The position numbers and the translations under genes are program-made. Source: Bradysia coprophila (lineage: Eukaryota > Arthropoda > Insecta > Diptera > Sciaridae). Taken from it: a stretch of 64,000 bases of DNA. The number at the start of each line of letters is the position of its first letter. Position 1 is the first letter of the stretch. Below, one piece after another: positions 21,084 to 33,061 of this stretch. The notes below the pieces were generated by a model. It was not told the DNA's origin. It searched no databases and worked only from the letters and a program-made list of their open reading frames with translations. The stretch covers positions 2,744,738-2,808,737 of the forward strand of contig NW_023503292.1 in NCBI RefSeq assembly GCF_014529535.1. Direction: 5' to 3'.

Positions 21084-23058
21084 TTATATCCACTGCTGGA
21101 TGTAGGCCTCTCCAACTTCTTTCCATTTCGTACGATCCATTGCCATTTGCTGCCAGTTTGTACCTGCAATATTCTTAATTCCGTTTGTCCATCTCTCTGG
21201 TGGTCTACCTATAGCTCGTCTTTTATATGGTCGCCAGTTCATGATCTTTTTGGTCCAACGTTCGTCTGTCCTTCTTGCAATATGTCCCGCCCAGCTCCAT
21301 TTCAGAGATGCTATTCTTTCCATGACATCAACGACCCTGGTTTGTTGTCGAATCCATTGATTCGTCATTCTGTCTCTGAGTGTTATTCCAAGCATACTCC
21401 GTTCCATGGCTCTTTGTGTCACTCTCAATTTATCTTCGGATGCTTTCGTTAAAGTTAACGTTTCCGCTCCATAAGTGAGCACTGGAAGGACACAAGTGTC
21501 GAAAACTTTGCGTTTCAGACTATTATTCATTCTGCTTTTGAAAATTAGTCTGAGTTTTCCGAACGCTGCCCATGCAAGACCAATCCTACGTCTTATTTCT
21601 GCAGTTTGGTTGTCCAGACCTAACTTCAGTTTATGTCCTAGATATACATAGCTGTCGACTCGTTCAATGACAGTGTCACCAATTTTGATTTCTCTATCGT
21701 CCCCGATGTTGGTCATGACTTTTGTTTTCGATAAGTTCATCTTGAGGCCAACTTTGCTCGCCTCTTCACTTAACTGTTGTAGCATAAGCTGAGCCTGACC
21801 TAGATTCGCTGCTATCGGTACAATGTCATCAGCGAAGCGGAGATTGCTCAGGTACTCTCCATTTATATTTATTCCCATTTTACTCCAGTTTAACTTCCTA
21901 AAAATACTCTGCAGAATCGCCGTGAATAATTTCGGTGAAATAGTGTCACCCTGCCTTACACCTCGGCCGATTCTGAATTTCTCCGTGCTCTTATGAAGTT
22001 TTATACATGAAGTAGCATTTTTGTACACATATCGAATTGTGTTGGAGTACCTTGAGTCTACTCTACATTCGTCTAATGCGTCCAATATCGATCATGTTTC
22101 CACTGAATCGAAAGCTTTTTCGAAGTCTATGAATAGCAAGACTATGTCGATGTTGTATTCACGACACTTCTCAATAAGCGTTCTCATCACCTGCAAATGG
22201 TCGTTTGTGCTGAAACCAGATCTGAAAGCAGCTTGTTCAACAGGTTGGTAGAAGTCGAACTTGTTAGTGTTCCTCTTCGTAATGATTTTCATAAACAACT
22301 TGTAGAGTGTTGACAATAGGCTTATGGGTCGGTAATTTTCCAGCTTTGTTATGTCTCCTTTTTTATGCAGCAATGTAATTACCGCATTTTCCCAGGCTTC
22401 TGGTACTTCTTCCCATTGGAGACATTGATTAAACAAAGCCGTGATTGTCTTTAATAATGAGTCTCCACCTAGTTTAATGGCTTCCACTGGAACACCATCT
22501 TCTCCGGGAGACTTTTTGTTTTTCATCTCGGCTACTGCAGCTTTGACTTCATCAACAGTTATGTCGGGCATATCCTCCGATCCCACGTTTCTTATTATTG
22601 GTCTATCTTCGGTTTCTTCCGTTGGGCTCTGTCTTGCTGAAGAAAACAAATTCTCATAAAATTCTGTTGCAATGTTTAATATCGCATTTCGATCCGTTTG
22701 GATCGTTCCTGTTTTGTCTCGTAATTTGAAGATTTCTTTTTTGGCGTTTGTCATTTTTCTCCGTAGGACTTTCATATTGCAGTTAGCTTCAATTATGTTT
22801 TGAGCCAATTGGACATTATATTTTCTTTCATCTGATCTCCTTGCTTTGTTGATATTTTTAGACAGGTTCCGGTATTCCACCGAATCTCGTCCTCCGTTTT
22901 TTACCAACTCTGCTCTGCTTGCGATCAGGTCTAATGTTTCTCTGCTTAGTTTTGATTCTTTCCCTTGGACGGATTTGCATTTGGATTTCATGAAACCCAT
23001 TATTGTATCGACGATTTTGGTATTCAATTCGTCCAATGTTTCACATTGATTGTTGACC
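21084..23058 (-). pseudogene. RTE ORF block: linker, RT and C-terminus
   Basis: Reads from NNQCETLDELNTKIVDTIMG through the RT to the C-terminal tail. One nonsense change interrupts it at about 22086-22094: the TGG codon of VETWSIL in the full-length copy is TGA here. The catalytic FADD and GVRQGDTISPK motifs are present. Otherwise it is nearly identical to the copy at 3456. Confidence 0.9.
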
Positions 23059-23811
23059 GTGACCGTGACCGTGACATATCAAGAGCTGGTGCCTGTGCAC
23101 ATAACCAGTAGAGTTTGAACGTTGAACCACTGACAGTGGGAGTTATCCACTTGGATCCCCCTTTTTACTCTCCGGTTCATAGTAAGCGTGCATTGTATGT
23201 CAAACAAGTCACGTTTACCGTGAACAGCGCTGGATCGCTACTCGAGGTATGTTGTAACTTAATCTAACAACAATCACCGTCGCTCGACAAAGTGATCGGA
23301 CTAGCTACAGGTTCATTCATAGTAACAACATTCATATCAAATTACCTCATTCCTGCTCACACTTTACAAATTATCTTTTGATCTTGCCTTACCATTATCG
23401 CGTCATTCTTATTTCATTTTTACTTCACTCATCATCATTTGTAAGCTATGAATTGTGACATTTAATTGTCATAGGTTCGTCTCAAGCATAACACAATTGT
23501 AAACTTTAGTTCATCGACTTCCAGCCATGTGTCGACTTTCACTGGTCATTCTGGCCTGATTCTTGTTTTCGATGGAAAGAGTGCACCTTACGCCATTCGT
23601 GCCTAAGAGCGTCGCGGGCTCACTAAACTGTTCGTGGACCAGACTGTCGACAACGAGGGAGATGAACCCACGACCACTTTACGTTAAATACTAAAAAACA
23701 TGAACATTTTCATTACATTTAACCATCCAAACCACCGTCGAATCGTAAGCTAGTACTCGGGATCCAGTTAACTTCTTTAAAACTTTAAAGTAACTCCACG
23801 AAACTAAATAC

Positions 23812-24075
23812 CCTCAATACGAACAACACACACTCCACGGATAATAGCGGCAGAGTCAAAATGACCCAAAATTATATCGGCTAAATTTGAAGTTTTTGGA
23901 CAAAATGATGTATGGACGACTTGTACATTATCAAAAATAAGGGGCACCTTCCATACATCACTTTTCGATTGGACCACAGGTACCACCCGGAACCACCTGG
24001 AACCACTTGCAAAAATCAAGCAAAATTTCGACTCTGCCGCCATTATCCGTAGAGTGTGTGTCGTTCGTATTGAGG
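23812..24075. mobile_element. TIR element (CCTCAATACGAAC), 264 bp
   Basis: The left end CCTCAATACGAACAACACAC is matched inverted by GTGTGTCGTTCGTATTGAGG, and further in CGGATAAT and GGCAGAGTC also pair. The flanking octamers CTAAATAC and CTATTTAC agree at 6 of 8 positions, a probable decayed 8-bp duplication. Confidence 0.7.
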
Positions 24076-24139
24076 CTATTTACACGAAACAGAAAACTTT
24101 CCAACGTTCACAACAACAACTTACTACCTCAAAAGGAAG

Positions 24140-24430
24140 GAAGGAGGAAATCGGGTGATGTCCAGAAATCGGGAAAGGACCAGTAATCGGGAAATGGATG
24201 GAGATCGGGAAATTACTAGAAACCGGGAAAATTCGGAAATGACTAGAAACACGGAAGCAGACTGAATTCGCGAAATCACTAAAAATGAGAAAACGACAAG
24301 AAATCTTGTAATGACCAAAAATCGGGAAACGACCAGAAACAGGGAAATGACTAGCAATCGGCAAATAACTAGAAATCGGGAAATAACCAGAAATCAGGAA
24401 ATTACCAGTAAATTAAAAATGGTAAAATGA
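24140..24430. repeat. Degenerate ~17-bp minisatellite
   Basis: Repeats of the kind GACCAGAAATCGGGAAAT with frequent substitutions. The apparent ORFs here are products of the repeat. Confidence 0.7.
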
Positions 24431-25492
24431 TCAGTAATCTGTTCAGAACAGTTGTGTTTCACGCATAATCCTTACAGCCAACAACGTCCTTAACTGATGT
24501 AAACCACTGCATTGTCGTCCGTACAAAAAAAATAAAAAAATCAGTTTGAATTATAACGTTGATCTACAAACACCAGTCTTTCTACTCGACATCAAACGAA
24601 TCATTCGTGCCCGAGTAATTCTCTAGACAATCGGAAGACAACGGAAAAACGGGTCTACAATCGAGAATTCATTGAAAAACTAGAAAACCGTAAACACACT
24701 TCGGAAAAGCTGAAATAGCGTAGCCTTCGTCAACACATACTTTTTCCTCTGCCTTTTTCCGCGTCACTCCAAAGGAACAGACTTCAAACGTCTGAACGTT
24801 TACTAGTGAACTCCATTTCGCCCGCTGCACTCGCGTCATTTTCCTAGGCCGGTACACTCCCATTCACCCGTAAGACTACATTCACAAAATCTTCTCTAGC
24901 CTTTTCAAGACCTTTTCAAGCCTTCCGGATGACATGAAGAAAAGCATCGTTCGTCAACATTATCGAAAAATTACGACGAAATGATGTCATATGCGCTCAG
25001 GAAACTTAAAGAGGAGTTATATAGGCAATGTTGCTTCTATAGACATAGACACGAACATCGAAAACGAAAAGAAAAAACGTTGGGACAACCCACGGAATAT
25101 AGACTCCTTTTGTCAGGTCCTTGAGCGATAAAAGATAGCTTCGCCAGAATTTTCACATAGTTGCTGACAATGGCACGCCAAAACAAGGGAATGTTCCTTT
25201 TAAGAAATGCCTGACAGAGCACAGACCAAACTACACCGTACGTACCGAGAATCGCCTTCATTTACAAACCGTATCGTCATCAACCGGGGTCAGAGCTTTC
25301 TTCAGAGAAAATTGCGCTGCTCCGCGTTCCGGATTCATCTGAATTCAGTCCAGTACCATTCATGCGGGTCTTTCATTCACCATTGGTACATCAGTCATCC
25401 ATTCTTCCCACAGAGTTAGTTAAAATAATTAAAAATTTCGGAGCAAAAAATTTTTTCGCGATTGTCCATTTTCAAGGCACACTATCAACTTT

Positions 25493-26379
25493 CTCGTCCT
25501 CCGTTTTTTACCAACTCTGCTCTGCTTGCGATCAGGTCTAATGTTTCTCTGCTGAGTTTTGATTCTTTCCCTTGGACGGATTTGCATTTGGATTTCATGA
25601 AACCCATTATTGTATCGACTTTGTATCGATTTTGGTATTCAATTCGTCCAATGTTTCACATTGATTGTTGACGTTATCTAATTCGGCAGTCATTTTCGTA
25701 GCAAATTCTTCATTTTGTGTGTAAAGCCGTTGTACGTCAATCCTTTCACTTTTCTGAACTAGTTGTGATCTTTGAAATCTGGTATTTAACGTGACTCGTG
25801 CACGAACCATTCGGTGATCACTACCGGTTGAAAAATTGTTTAGGACCGTAACGTTCTTAACGGTTGACTTACAGCCAGTTATGATGTAATCGATCTCATT
25901 TTTCGTTACACCATCTGCACTAGCCCAAGTCCATTTCCGTTGAGGCTTTCCGGCAAAAAATGAATTCATTGCGTACAAATTGTGTTGCTGTAGGAAGTTG
26001 AGTAGAGTATTTCCACGCTCATTTCTTTGGTCGTTGCTAAAACTACCAATAGAAACTTCGGAGTCTTCTTCTCGTTTTCCCAGCTTCGCATTGAAATCAC
26101 CGATTAGATATTGGTAATGTGAAGGGTTTTCGTCCAGAGCTTTCTCGACATCTTCATAGAATCTTTCTACTTCTTCGTCATCATGGGTGGACGTGGGTGC
26201 GTAAACCTGAATTAATTTGACACTGTATCTGTTATTTATCTTCAGGCTTACGTATATCACTCGATCGGATATGCTTTTCGTGTGAATTATGCGATCCGAC
26301 CACCGCTTGTTTATGAACAATCCGACACCGTGCATCAGTATCTGACTGTCACTTCCTCGGTAGAAGAATGTATGCCCTG
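25493..26379 (-). pseudogene. RTE ORF block: endonuclease
   Basis: Open from LMHGVGLFINKRWSDR to ETLDELNTKI, with IGDFNAKLG and the GSDHR motif. After that a 10-bp insertion (duplicated TTTGTATCGA) shifts the frame. Sequence then continues as the 175 bp shared with the other block (to KNGGR) and stops. The N-terminal 95 or so codons are missing. Confidence 0.9.
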
Positions 26380-26382
26380 ATC

Positions 26383-28575
26383 AACAATAAGTCGTATTTC
26401 GGTGAAACAAGTGAAACTAAACCAATCTCCATAGCTGTTGCCAAGGATGGAGCAAAATTGTTGTCGAATGAGAAAGGTAACATTTCCGTTAAAACAGGAC
26501 AGGATTCACCGAGTCGAACGATCAAAGATGTGCTGTACGTAGAAGGTCTTAAGTGTAACTTGATGTCCGTTGCACGATTGTGCGATAAAGGGTACGAGGT
26601 AACGTTTAAGAAGCATGGAGCTGTGGTATCCAAAAATGGTGAAATTGCATTTAAAGCAAAGAGGATTGGAATGCTGTACGAAGCTGCCTTCCAAGTAGAT
26701 AACACCGCTTTCGCTGGCGTCGCCGATAAGTATAATCAGAATTTGTGGCACTCAAGATTGTGTCATCTAAATACGAAGGACATGAGAAAACTGATCGACA
26801 ATGAAATGGTGACTGGATTAGAAAAAGTCGTCGTCGACACGAACGACAAATTCTGTGAACCGTGTGTGGGTGGCAAACAGTGCCGTCTACCATTTTTAAA
26901 GAGGAACGTTGTTCGATCAAAACGTTTGCTAGAATTGGTACACACGGACGTCTTTGGTAAAGTAACTGAGTTCGCTTGGGATGGATCAAGGTACTTCGTT
27001 TCCTTTACCGATGACTTCTCAAGAACATCCACAGTTTACTGCATCGAACGAAAAAGCGACGTTTTCGAAAGGTTCAAAGAATATGTGGCCATGGCGGAGT
27101 CTCAGCACTGTGCGAAGGTAGAGAAACTCGACTGTACGAAGATCGCCAATCTGCGTGCAGACAACGGTGGTGAATACATTTCGACCGAAATGAAGAACTA
27201 CTGTAAGGAAAAGGGAATACAACTGATGCTGACCGCTCCAAGCAATCCAGAGATGAATGGTGTTGCGGAAAGACTCAATCGTACTTTAGTCGAGAGGGCA
27301 CGTACAATGCTGTTGGAAAGTAAATTGCCGAAACGCTTTTGGAACGAAGCCATTCTGACTGCTAACTACATTAAAAATCGCTGCCCGACGACTGCGTATG
27401 GCGATCAGTTTAGAAACAAAACCCCGGCAGAAATATGGTTCAAGTCGAAGCCAGACCTATCACATATACGAGTCTTCGGTTCAATCTGTTACAATCACAT
27501 TCCGAAAGACAATCGATCGAAATTTGAACCGAAAGCAAGCAAGTGTATCATGCTAGGATACGGTCTAACACCATCGACTTATAGACTCTGGGATATCGAA
27601 AAGAACAAGCTAGTCATTGGGCGTAAAGTTACTTTCAATGAAAAGTCAATCATCAATGAAGGAAAATCAGAGCCAAAATACATCGAGCTGGAAGAATCCG
27701 AAGAAGAAGAAATCAAAGATGTTGATGAAGACAATGATGAAACCTTGGTCGTGGAACCACCGAATGAAGACATTGATGAAACCTTAGTTGAAGAACAACC
27801 ACAATCGCCGATTGCGTTACGTCGCAGCAATAGAGATCGACGACCCCCGGAACGCTATGGGGCGTCTTTTGCACATCATTCACTCAATGCTGAATCGTTC
27901 ATTCAAGACGATCCAACTTCCATGTCTGAAGCAAGAGAACGAAACGATTGGACGAATTGGAGAGACGCTATCAACGCAGAGTACAAGTCACTGGTCAAAA
28001 ATGGTACATGGGTTCTATGCAACCTACCTCCGGGGCGTAAACCGATCTCTTGTAAATGGACATTTAAACTAAAACACAAAGCGAATGGTGAATTAGATAA
28101 ATATAAAGCACGTCTCGTTGCCAGAGGTTTCACCCAAGAAAAAGGATTCGATTTTTCAGAGACATACTCACCAACAGCAAAATTGACAACATTCAGAGTG
28201 GTGATGGCAGTGGCAAATCATTTTGGGTATTATATTGGACAGATGGACGTAAATTCGGCATTTCTCAACGGCGAGTTGAAAGAGGAAATTTATATGACTC
28301 AACCAGAAGGATTCGTAAAGGATCAAACAAAGGTTTGCAAGTTAATAAAGTCATTGTACGGACTGAAACAAGCATCGCGAGTCTGGTACCAACGGCTCGA
28401 TGAATTCCTCATTCGAATTGGTTTTCGGCGGTGCGAAGCTGATCCCTGTCTCTACACAAAAGTCGATAACGGCGTCGTGCGATTCATTATGGTATTTGTG
28501 GACGATTTGCTCATTATATCAAACATCTCCGAAGTCATAACATCGATCAAACGGGCACTGGCAAAAGAATTTTAA
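26383..28575 (+). pseudogene. Copia pol: integrase and reverse transcriptase
   Basis: Copia sequence begins at NNKSYFGE; the five residues before it belong to the RTE. Domains in order: the gag-pre-integrase zinc site LWHSRLCHLN...CEPCVGGKQ, then integrase with HTDVFG (first D), LRADNGGEYIS (second D) and NPEMNGVAERLNRTLVERAR (E). An acidic linker (ESEEEEIKDVDED) follows. The RT has WTFKLKHKANGELDKYKARLVARGF, QMDVNSAFLNGEL and the catalytic FVDDLLI. A TAA at 28573-28575 interrupts LAKEF*MTDIEQVESYLGI, in a position where a lysine codon is usual. Everything before it is open, so this stop looks recent. Confidence 0.9.
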
Positions 28576-29392
28576 ATGACTGACATCGAGCAAGTTGAAT
28601 CGTATTTGGGGATTCACATTACGCAGGATAACGAGAAAGGAGTGCTAAGTCTTAGTCAGCCACAGTACATGAAGAATCTATTAAAAAAAATTGGCATGGA
28701 AAACTGCAAACCAGCGGCAACTCCAATGGAAGTGGGCTTGAACTTACCAATTACCGATAATGCTGCCAACGATGAGAGCAGTCAACCATACCGTCAATTA
28801 ATCGGTTGCCTAATCCATGCAACTCAAACTACTCGACCAGATCTATGTTGGTCAACATTTTACCTGAGTCGTTTCCAACATTGTTTCACCAGTGAACACT
28901 ACAGTCATGCCAAGCGAATTTTGCGACTCCTACTCGGACTCGGATTGGGTTGGAGACAAGAACTATTCCAAGTCAACGTCTGGTTATGTTTTCAAAGTTT
29001 TTGGAAATGTCGTTAGTTGGGCATCTCAAAAACAGTCAACCGTGAGTCTATCATCAACGGAGGCCGAGTACATTGCTCTCGCTGGAGCCGTTTGCGAAGA
29101 AAAGTGGATGCGAAACTTGTTACGTGAAATGGGAATTCAATGCACTGCACCTACAGATATTTACGAAGACAATCAATCATGCATCAATGTCGCTAAGGAG
29201 CCGCGTGAGCACAAGCGAATGAAGCACATTGACGTCAAGTATAACTTCATTCGCGACACCATTGCAAGCAAAGAAATCAACGTTGTGTACACTCCATCGT
29301 CCGAACAAACCGCCGCCGACAAAAAGCCTCGGAAAAATATTGTTCGAAAAGCACCGAAAGAATTTGAACCTTGTTTGAATCCACGATACTAG
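28576..29392 (+). pseudogene. Copia pol: end of RT and RNase H
   Basis: Continues in frame after the stop with MTDIEQVESYLGIHITQ and PYRQLIGCLIHATQTTRPDL to SHAKRILR. Then a deletion removes the usual 20-odd residues and shifts frame to YSDSDWVGDKNYSKSTSGYVF, which begins RNase H. It has STEAEYIAL and DNQSCINVAKEP, and runs to a stop at 29392. The C-terminal residues after PSSEQTA diverge from the usual ADIFTK ending. Confidence 0.85.
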
Positions 29393-29400
29393 GATGGAAT

Positions 29401-29410
29401 TAAGGGGGTG
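29401..29410 (+). promoter_or_regulatory. Copia polypurine tract
   Basis: TAAGGGGGTG lies directly before the 3' LTR, the expected place for plus-strand priming. Confidence 0.6.
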
Positions 29411-29567
29411 TGTTGAGTTATAATTCCACCCAGTATGCTTTTGTAATACAATCAACCTCATTATACTTTTCGCTGTTCATTCTTGTTAAGTCGCTCACTA
29501 AATAAAGAAGCATTTTGCAGACAAGAATAGTTTTACTGTATCCAGCTGTAGAACCCAACTACTAACA
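29411..29567 (+). repeat. Copia 3' LTR (157 bp)
   Basis: Begins TGTTGAG and ends TAACA. Contains AATAAA near 29500, which is within the part deleted from the 5' LTR. Confidence 0.92.
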
Positions 29568-29572
29568 CGGAA

Positions 29573-29830
29573 TTGACTCCATGGTCAACATGCTACAGAA
29601 ACAGGCGGAAAATTTCTTCGAGAAGTGTGAAGTATCGAATTTTGACCTGATCAGGAGGTTAGTGCTGTGATATTCTTTTCTTTTTCTTCTATTCTTTTGT
29701 TAAAATGTTTCCTTTCTATTTTTTTTGTTTGTTTTATTTTCTATGAAAAATTGATAAATGTACCCTTAAAGAGATTGTATTTTTCACGAATTATTTGAAT
29801 AAAGGCTGACGATTATTTATTAAAAAAAAA
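29573..29830 (+). pseudogene. Jockey-like LINE, C-terminal end, 3' UTR and poly(A) tail
   Basis: Directly after the Copia target duplication the LINE frame resumes as DSMVNMLQKQAENFFEKCEVSNFDLIRR, typical of Jockey C-termini, and stops near 29670. AATAAA at 29798-29803 and an A9 run at 29822-29830 mark the 3' end. Confidence 0.85.
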
Positions 29831-30180
29831 CTCGAAGCACTTTTGCTTGAAGTGCGTTGGTTGCACACAAAAATGTTGCGAAAGTGAACAAATTTGTTTT
29901 TGTATGAAACATTTGTCAATAATTCAGTCCCTGGTAGTCAAAGTCACTAATTTACTTAATATTTGTATTGCTTCGATTGAGACCAAATTTTTGAAATAAT
30001 GATATTTCAACGAAAAATGAAACGTTTAACTGTTTACATTTACAATAGTCTAATACAAGACCAAAAATGCTAATTTCGGCGTATCACTGATATATCACAT
30101 GGTCCCGCCAAGCAAAACAACAATTAAAACAAACGAAAAAGCTATTGGCACAAAGTGCCAACAGTCACACTATAATGAAG
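29831..30180. other. Non-coding, with a lone MITE end
   Basis: CTTTTGCTTGAAGTGCGTTG at about 29839-29860 matches the right end of the element at 13231. The rest is unassigned. Confidence 0.5.
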
Positions 30181-30270
30181 AGACTATTGGCACACAATGC
30201 CAATAGTCACATTATAATACTGTAGCCACAGTATTATAATGTGACTATTGGCACAAAGTGCCATTAGTCT
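30181..30270. repeat. Palindromic hairpin element, 90 bp
   Basis: AGACTATTGGCAC on the left pairs with GTGCCATTAGTCT on the right. The core TCACATTATAATACTGT pairs perfectly around a 4-base loop, AGCC. A diverged half copy lies immediately upstream (30141-30180). Confidence 0.75.
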
Positions 30271-31078
30271 TAACCTAAAACAAAAGTCATTTTTCCAAAC
30301 TTAAGTTCGAAGTTGATTATTATATGTGGGTACTTCGTCAATTTTTGCATAGGTACAATAATGTTCAATATATCACATAATTTTGATGTTGATGAAAATT
30401 GATGTTGATGTAGTATAAATCCTCAACTTTCTGTAGAAAAAAGCTGTTTCGAAACTGAAGCACAAATGTAACAGATGTTATTATTCGTTAACATTTCATC
30501 ACAATAAAATTGCATCGCTCTAATTTTTTGTGTGAATCAAATTCATTGCTGTGATGTTGTGTGGCTAATTACCAGTGCCAACTTATTTCACCAGTAAATA
30601 GAAACGATAGATAGATAAGAATGAAGTACTGAAGAAAGAATGTGCTTAACTCTACAGGCCATCCGAGGGTGTCTGTACTTCAGATGACAGGCAAGAAGTT
30701 TTTTCTCTGTACGAAAGGAAAGCGAATTGATTTTAGGAATGGTTCCAGTCACTACCGCGAAAATCAGCGATGACACTGCAAGTAACTCGGTCTTTTGAGC
30801 TCCAAATTTAAAAATAAATCAAACATCATTTGTTAACAAATCGAGATATTCAATCAAATTTTTTTGCGACAATATGTTCTTATGAAGGGAGACTTGCCGA
30901 CAGCGTCAATCAGTGATAATACTAAGAAATATTGCTCCAATCCACGCTCTATATCACTTCTCATTTAACCTAAAAATGAATTTTTACGCAGTGCAGTACG
31001 AAAAGCAAACGTTTGTTATCTAATCTTCTAATGTGTTGAATTGATTATATATCATTGATTAAGTATTGTTGATTAATG
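30271..31078. other. Non-coding stretch upstream of the clarin-like gene
   Basis: No repeat or gene recognised. Confidence 0.4.
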
Positions 31079-31120
31079 GCTATAAATAAGTTAACAGTTC
31101 GCCATCGATAACGCAACAGT
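31079..31120 (+). promoter_or_regulatory. Candidate TATA promoter of the clarin-like gene
   Basis: GCTATAAATAAG at 31079 lies about 160 bp before the start codon. A CAGT initiator-like site (31117) lies about 36 bp after the TATA box. Confidence 0.4.
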
Positions 31121-31239
31121 GAGGTTCACGTAAATCGAAATACGAATCCGCAAAGTTTCAATTACAATCGACTTCAAAATGATGGTACAAAAATCGTAAT
31201 TGCTGCACAAATTCGTTATAAATTTAATTGTCGAAAAGA

Positions 31240-33061
31240 ATGGTTAAAAAAACGCAGTGGATTTTACTGTTCACAACGTTTGTGATCTCGATATGTTCAT
31301 TAATTTTCGTACTAGTGGCATTTTCTGTAGATAAATGGGTAAGTTGTAAACGTAAGTGCATTTTAATCATTTTTTGTTGTTGGTATAATCACCTATTAAA
31401 ATCAACTGTGTATATAATTGAGAACTCTTTTTTATCTTATCACCTTCAATTTATTGGAAAGTCAAAAATTTTGTTTCAACTCGAAAAATGTAAATACTTA
31501 CGCGAATTATGACGAAAACAATGAATCATTGTAAAATTCTGATGAACAACGGAAGTAAGATCGTTATTGTGAGTTTTTTTTATATATATCCTCAACTAAA
31601 TTAATATTTTATTCTAGATACAAGCTGAGGCTAAGAGCAGCGAGGCAATTTATGAAAACAGTCAGATTCACTATGGCTTATTTTCGGGGTACCTGACCCG
31701 ATTTATCTTCGCTACCTCACCAACTTACCATAAGTTAACAAGTAGTTTATTTGTGTTGCCGATTAAAAATCGATCCATTTACCCATTAAATTTACAGTTA
31801 CTTGTCTTTACGAGGAAAATGCATGCATTTACAGTTGTCAAACGTCTAAAGACCTTCGTGAAGATGAATTAAGGCGTCTTTTAGCTGGAACTGGATTATA
31901 TTCATGTCCGACTGTCCCTCGAAATTTCGAAATTAAAACCGAAACGGCAAGCTATTACACACCAACAAATGACAGTCTTTGTATGCTGACCGTATCCAGT
32001 TAAAGATTCCAAATAATTTTCTTTTTTTTTTCTGATAACCAGCTCTAACGTTACAACGCCAAAATGAGCTCAATGTTGCAGATGAAGTTATCGATCCGGG
32101 TCTATGGTTAACCACAATCATTTTCTTGTCGGTGGCAGCTATGTTCTCATTAATTTCAGCTGTTATGGCTTTAGTTAATATCGTATTCAATCCGGTTGAG
32201 CCTGTTTTAAGGTAAATGTCAAACGTAATAGTAGATAACATACTTGTGCGGAAAATCGTTGTTTGGAAGAGTGTGGAGTTTGTATGCTGAGCCGAAGGCG
32301 AAGTATACAACCACACGAGTCAAAACAACGATTATCCGCACAATTACATCTAAGAACCAGCCACTGACGAGATTTTTAAATGAATCACATTCCACACACA
32401 TTCCACTGATTGAGGTGGCTGTCAAAACAATTTGGCTGAATACTTTAGTGTGATTTATATAAAATTCAAATTAATCCATGGTCCCCGGACATGTGTGTGT
32501 AAATGTGTAGTCGGACATATATTGCTTTTTCATTCCTTAATTTTTTTATGAATGAGAGAACAGTAGGTGTCTGACTACTTATACATGTCTGGGCACTGGT
32601 TCGACTACCCTACCTTTCCATCAATGAAAAAAATATAGAAAATTACTAGCTTTAAATGCTTAATTGATCAATTGTATTAATTTTCCTAGTGTTTTCGGTC
32701 TATACATTTGGAATGGAGTTGCATCTGGATGTACATTGATGACCATAATTTTGTGGGGGGCTTTATTCGGAAGTTCCTTAACTCAAAATATTGCAGTCAC
32801 CGATACCTTAGCATCCGAATTTACATACAGCTCAGATGGCTTGGCCCGGTTAGGCTTTTGTTACTGGTAATTATTTATTCTTAATCATTGCGCTTTGAAT
32901 TAACTGAAACATACGTTTGGTGTAGGCTACTCTTGATACCGATGGTATTTCATGCATCAAATATTGGGGTACTGTACTGGCGTAAGCGAATAATCGAAGC
33001 AGAACCTCCACCACCGACTATAACTGTTGACAAATCCGATCTAACTATTATGTTGTATTAA
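31240..33061 (+). CDS. Clarin-like four-pass membrane protein, six exons, 295 aa
   Basis: Exons read 31240-31338, 31618-31741, 31798-31980, 32043-32211, 32690-32866 and 32926-33061. All junctions are GT-AG and all phases agree, giving one 295-residue frame. Four hydrophobic segments are visible: residues about 7-30 (WILLFTTFVISICSLIFVLV), 155-185, 195-221 and 244-270. A long loop encoded by exons 2-3 holds HYGLFSGYLTRF and a cysteine cluster (TCLYEENACIYSC). The third helix begins FGLYIWNGVASG, matching the GP-GLY-WN signature of clarins. Clarins are tetraspan proteins linked to sensory hair cells in vertebrates and to stress tolerance in flies. The protein is somewhat longer than vertebrate clarins (about 232). 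The end of exon 3 could instead be at 31972 (donor GTCTTT), but GTATGC at 31981 is the better donor. Confidence 0.75.
32244..32343. repeat. Foldback in intron 4, with GAG-CGAAGG hairpin tip
   Basis: TTGTGCGGAAAATCGTTGTT pairs with AACAACGATTATCCGCACAA. The centre has GTGTGGAGTTTGTATGCTGA and a complementary half ending CACACGAGTC. Confidence 0.7.
32484..32593. repeat. Second foldback in intron 4
   Basis: CCCGGACATG and GTGTAGTCGGACA on the left pair with TGTCTGACTAC and CATGTCTGGG on the right. Confidence 0.55.

Larger units (their letters stand above)
23059..25492. other. 2.43-kb non-coding block inside the RTE copy, flanked by 175-bp direct repeats of RTE
   Basis: The block starts with a CGTGAC triplication at 23059. 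It has no long ORF and matches nothing else in the window. It contains a TIR element (23812-24075) and a degenerate minisatellite (24140-24430). The RTE segments on either side (22884-23058 and 25493-25671) are the same sequence, so the block is bracketed by a direct repeat. The right copy has an extra 10 bp (a duplicated TTTGTATCGA). Confidence 0.7.
21059..26379 (-). mobile_element. RTE LINE copy inserted in Copia protease, itself interrupted
   Basis: On the plus strand the RTE 3' tail (TTC)n begins at 21059, and the 5'-truncated end, in the endonuclease, lies at about 26379. The flanks repeat only ATC (21056-21058 and 26380-26382). RTE sequence is present in two blocks, 21059-23058 and 25493-26379, separated by 2.43 kb of unrelated DNA. 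The two blocks overlap by about 175 bp of identical RTE sequence. Confidence 0.85.
19958..29567 (+). mobile_element. Copia LTR retrotransposon, nested host and guest, 5-bp target duplication
   Basis: Both ends carry TGTTGAGTTATAATTCC... LTRs ending ...CTACTAACA. The outer flanks repeat CGGAA (19953-19957 and 29568-29572). The element is inserted in the Jockey-like LINE, whose C-terminal coding continues on the far side. It is itself split by an RTE copy at 21059-26379. Without that insert it is about 4.3 kb, a normal Copia size. Lesions: a 45-bp deletion in the 5' LTR, one stop between RT segments (28573), and a frameshifting deletion before RNase H. Confidence 0.93.
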
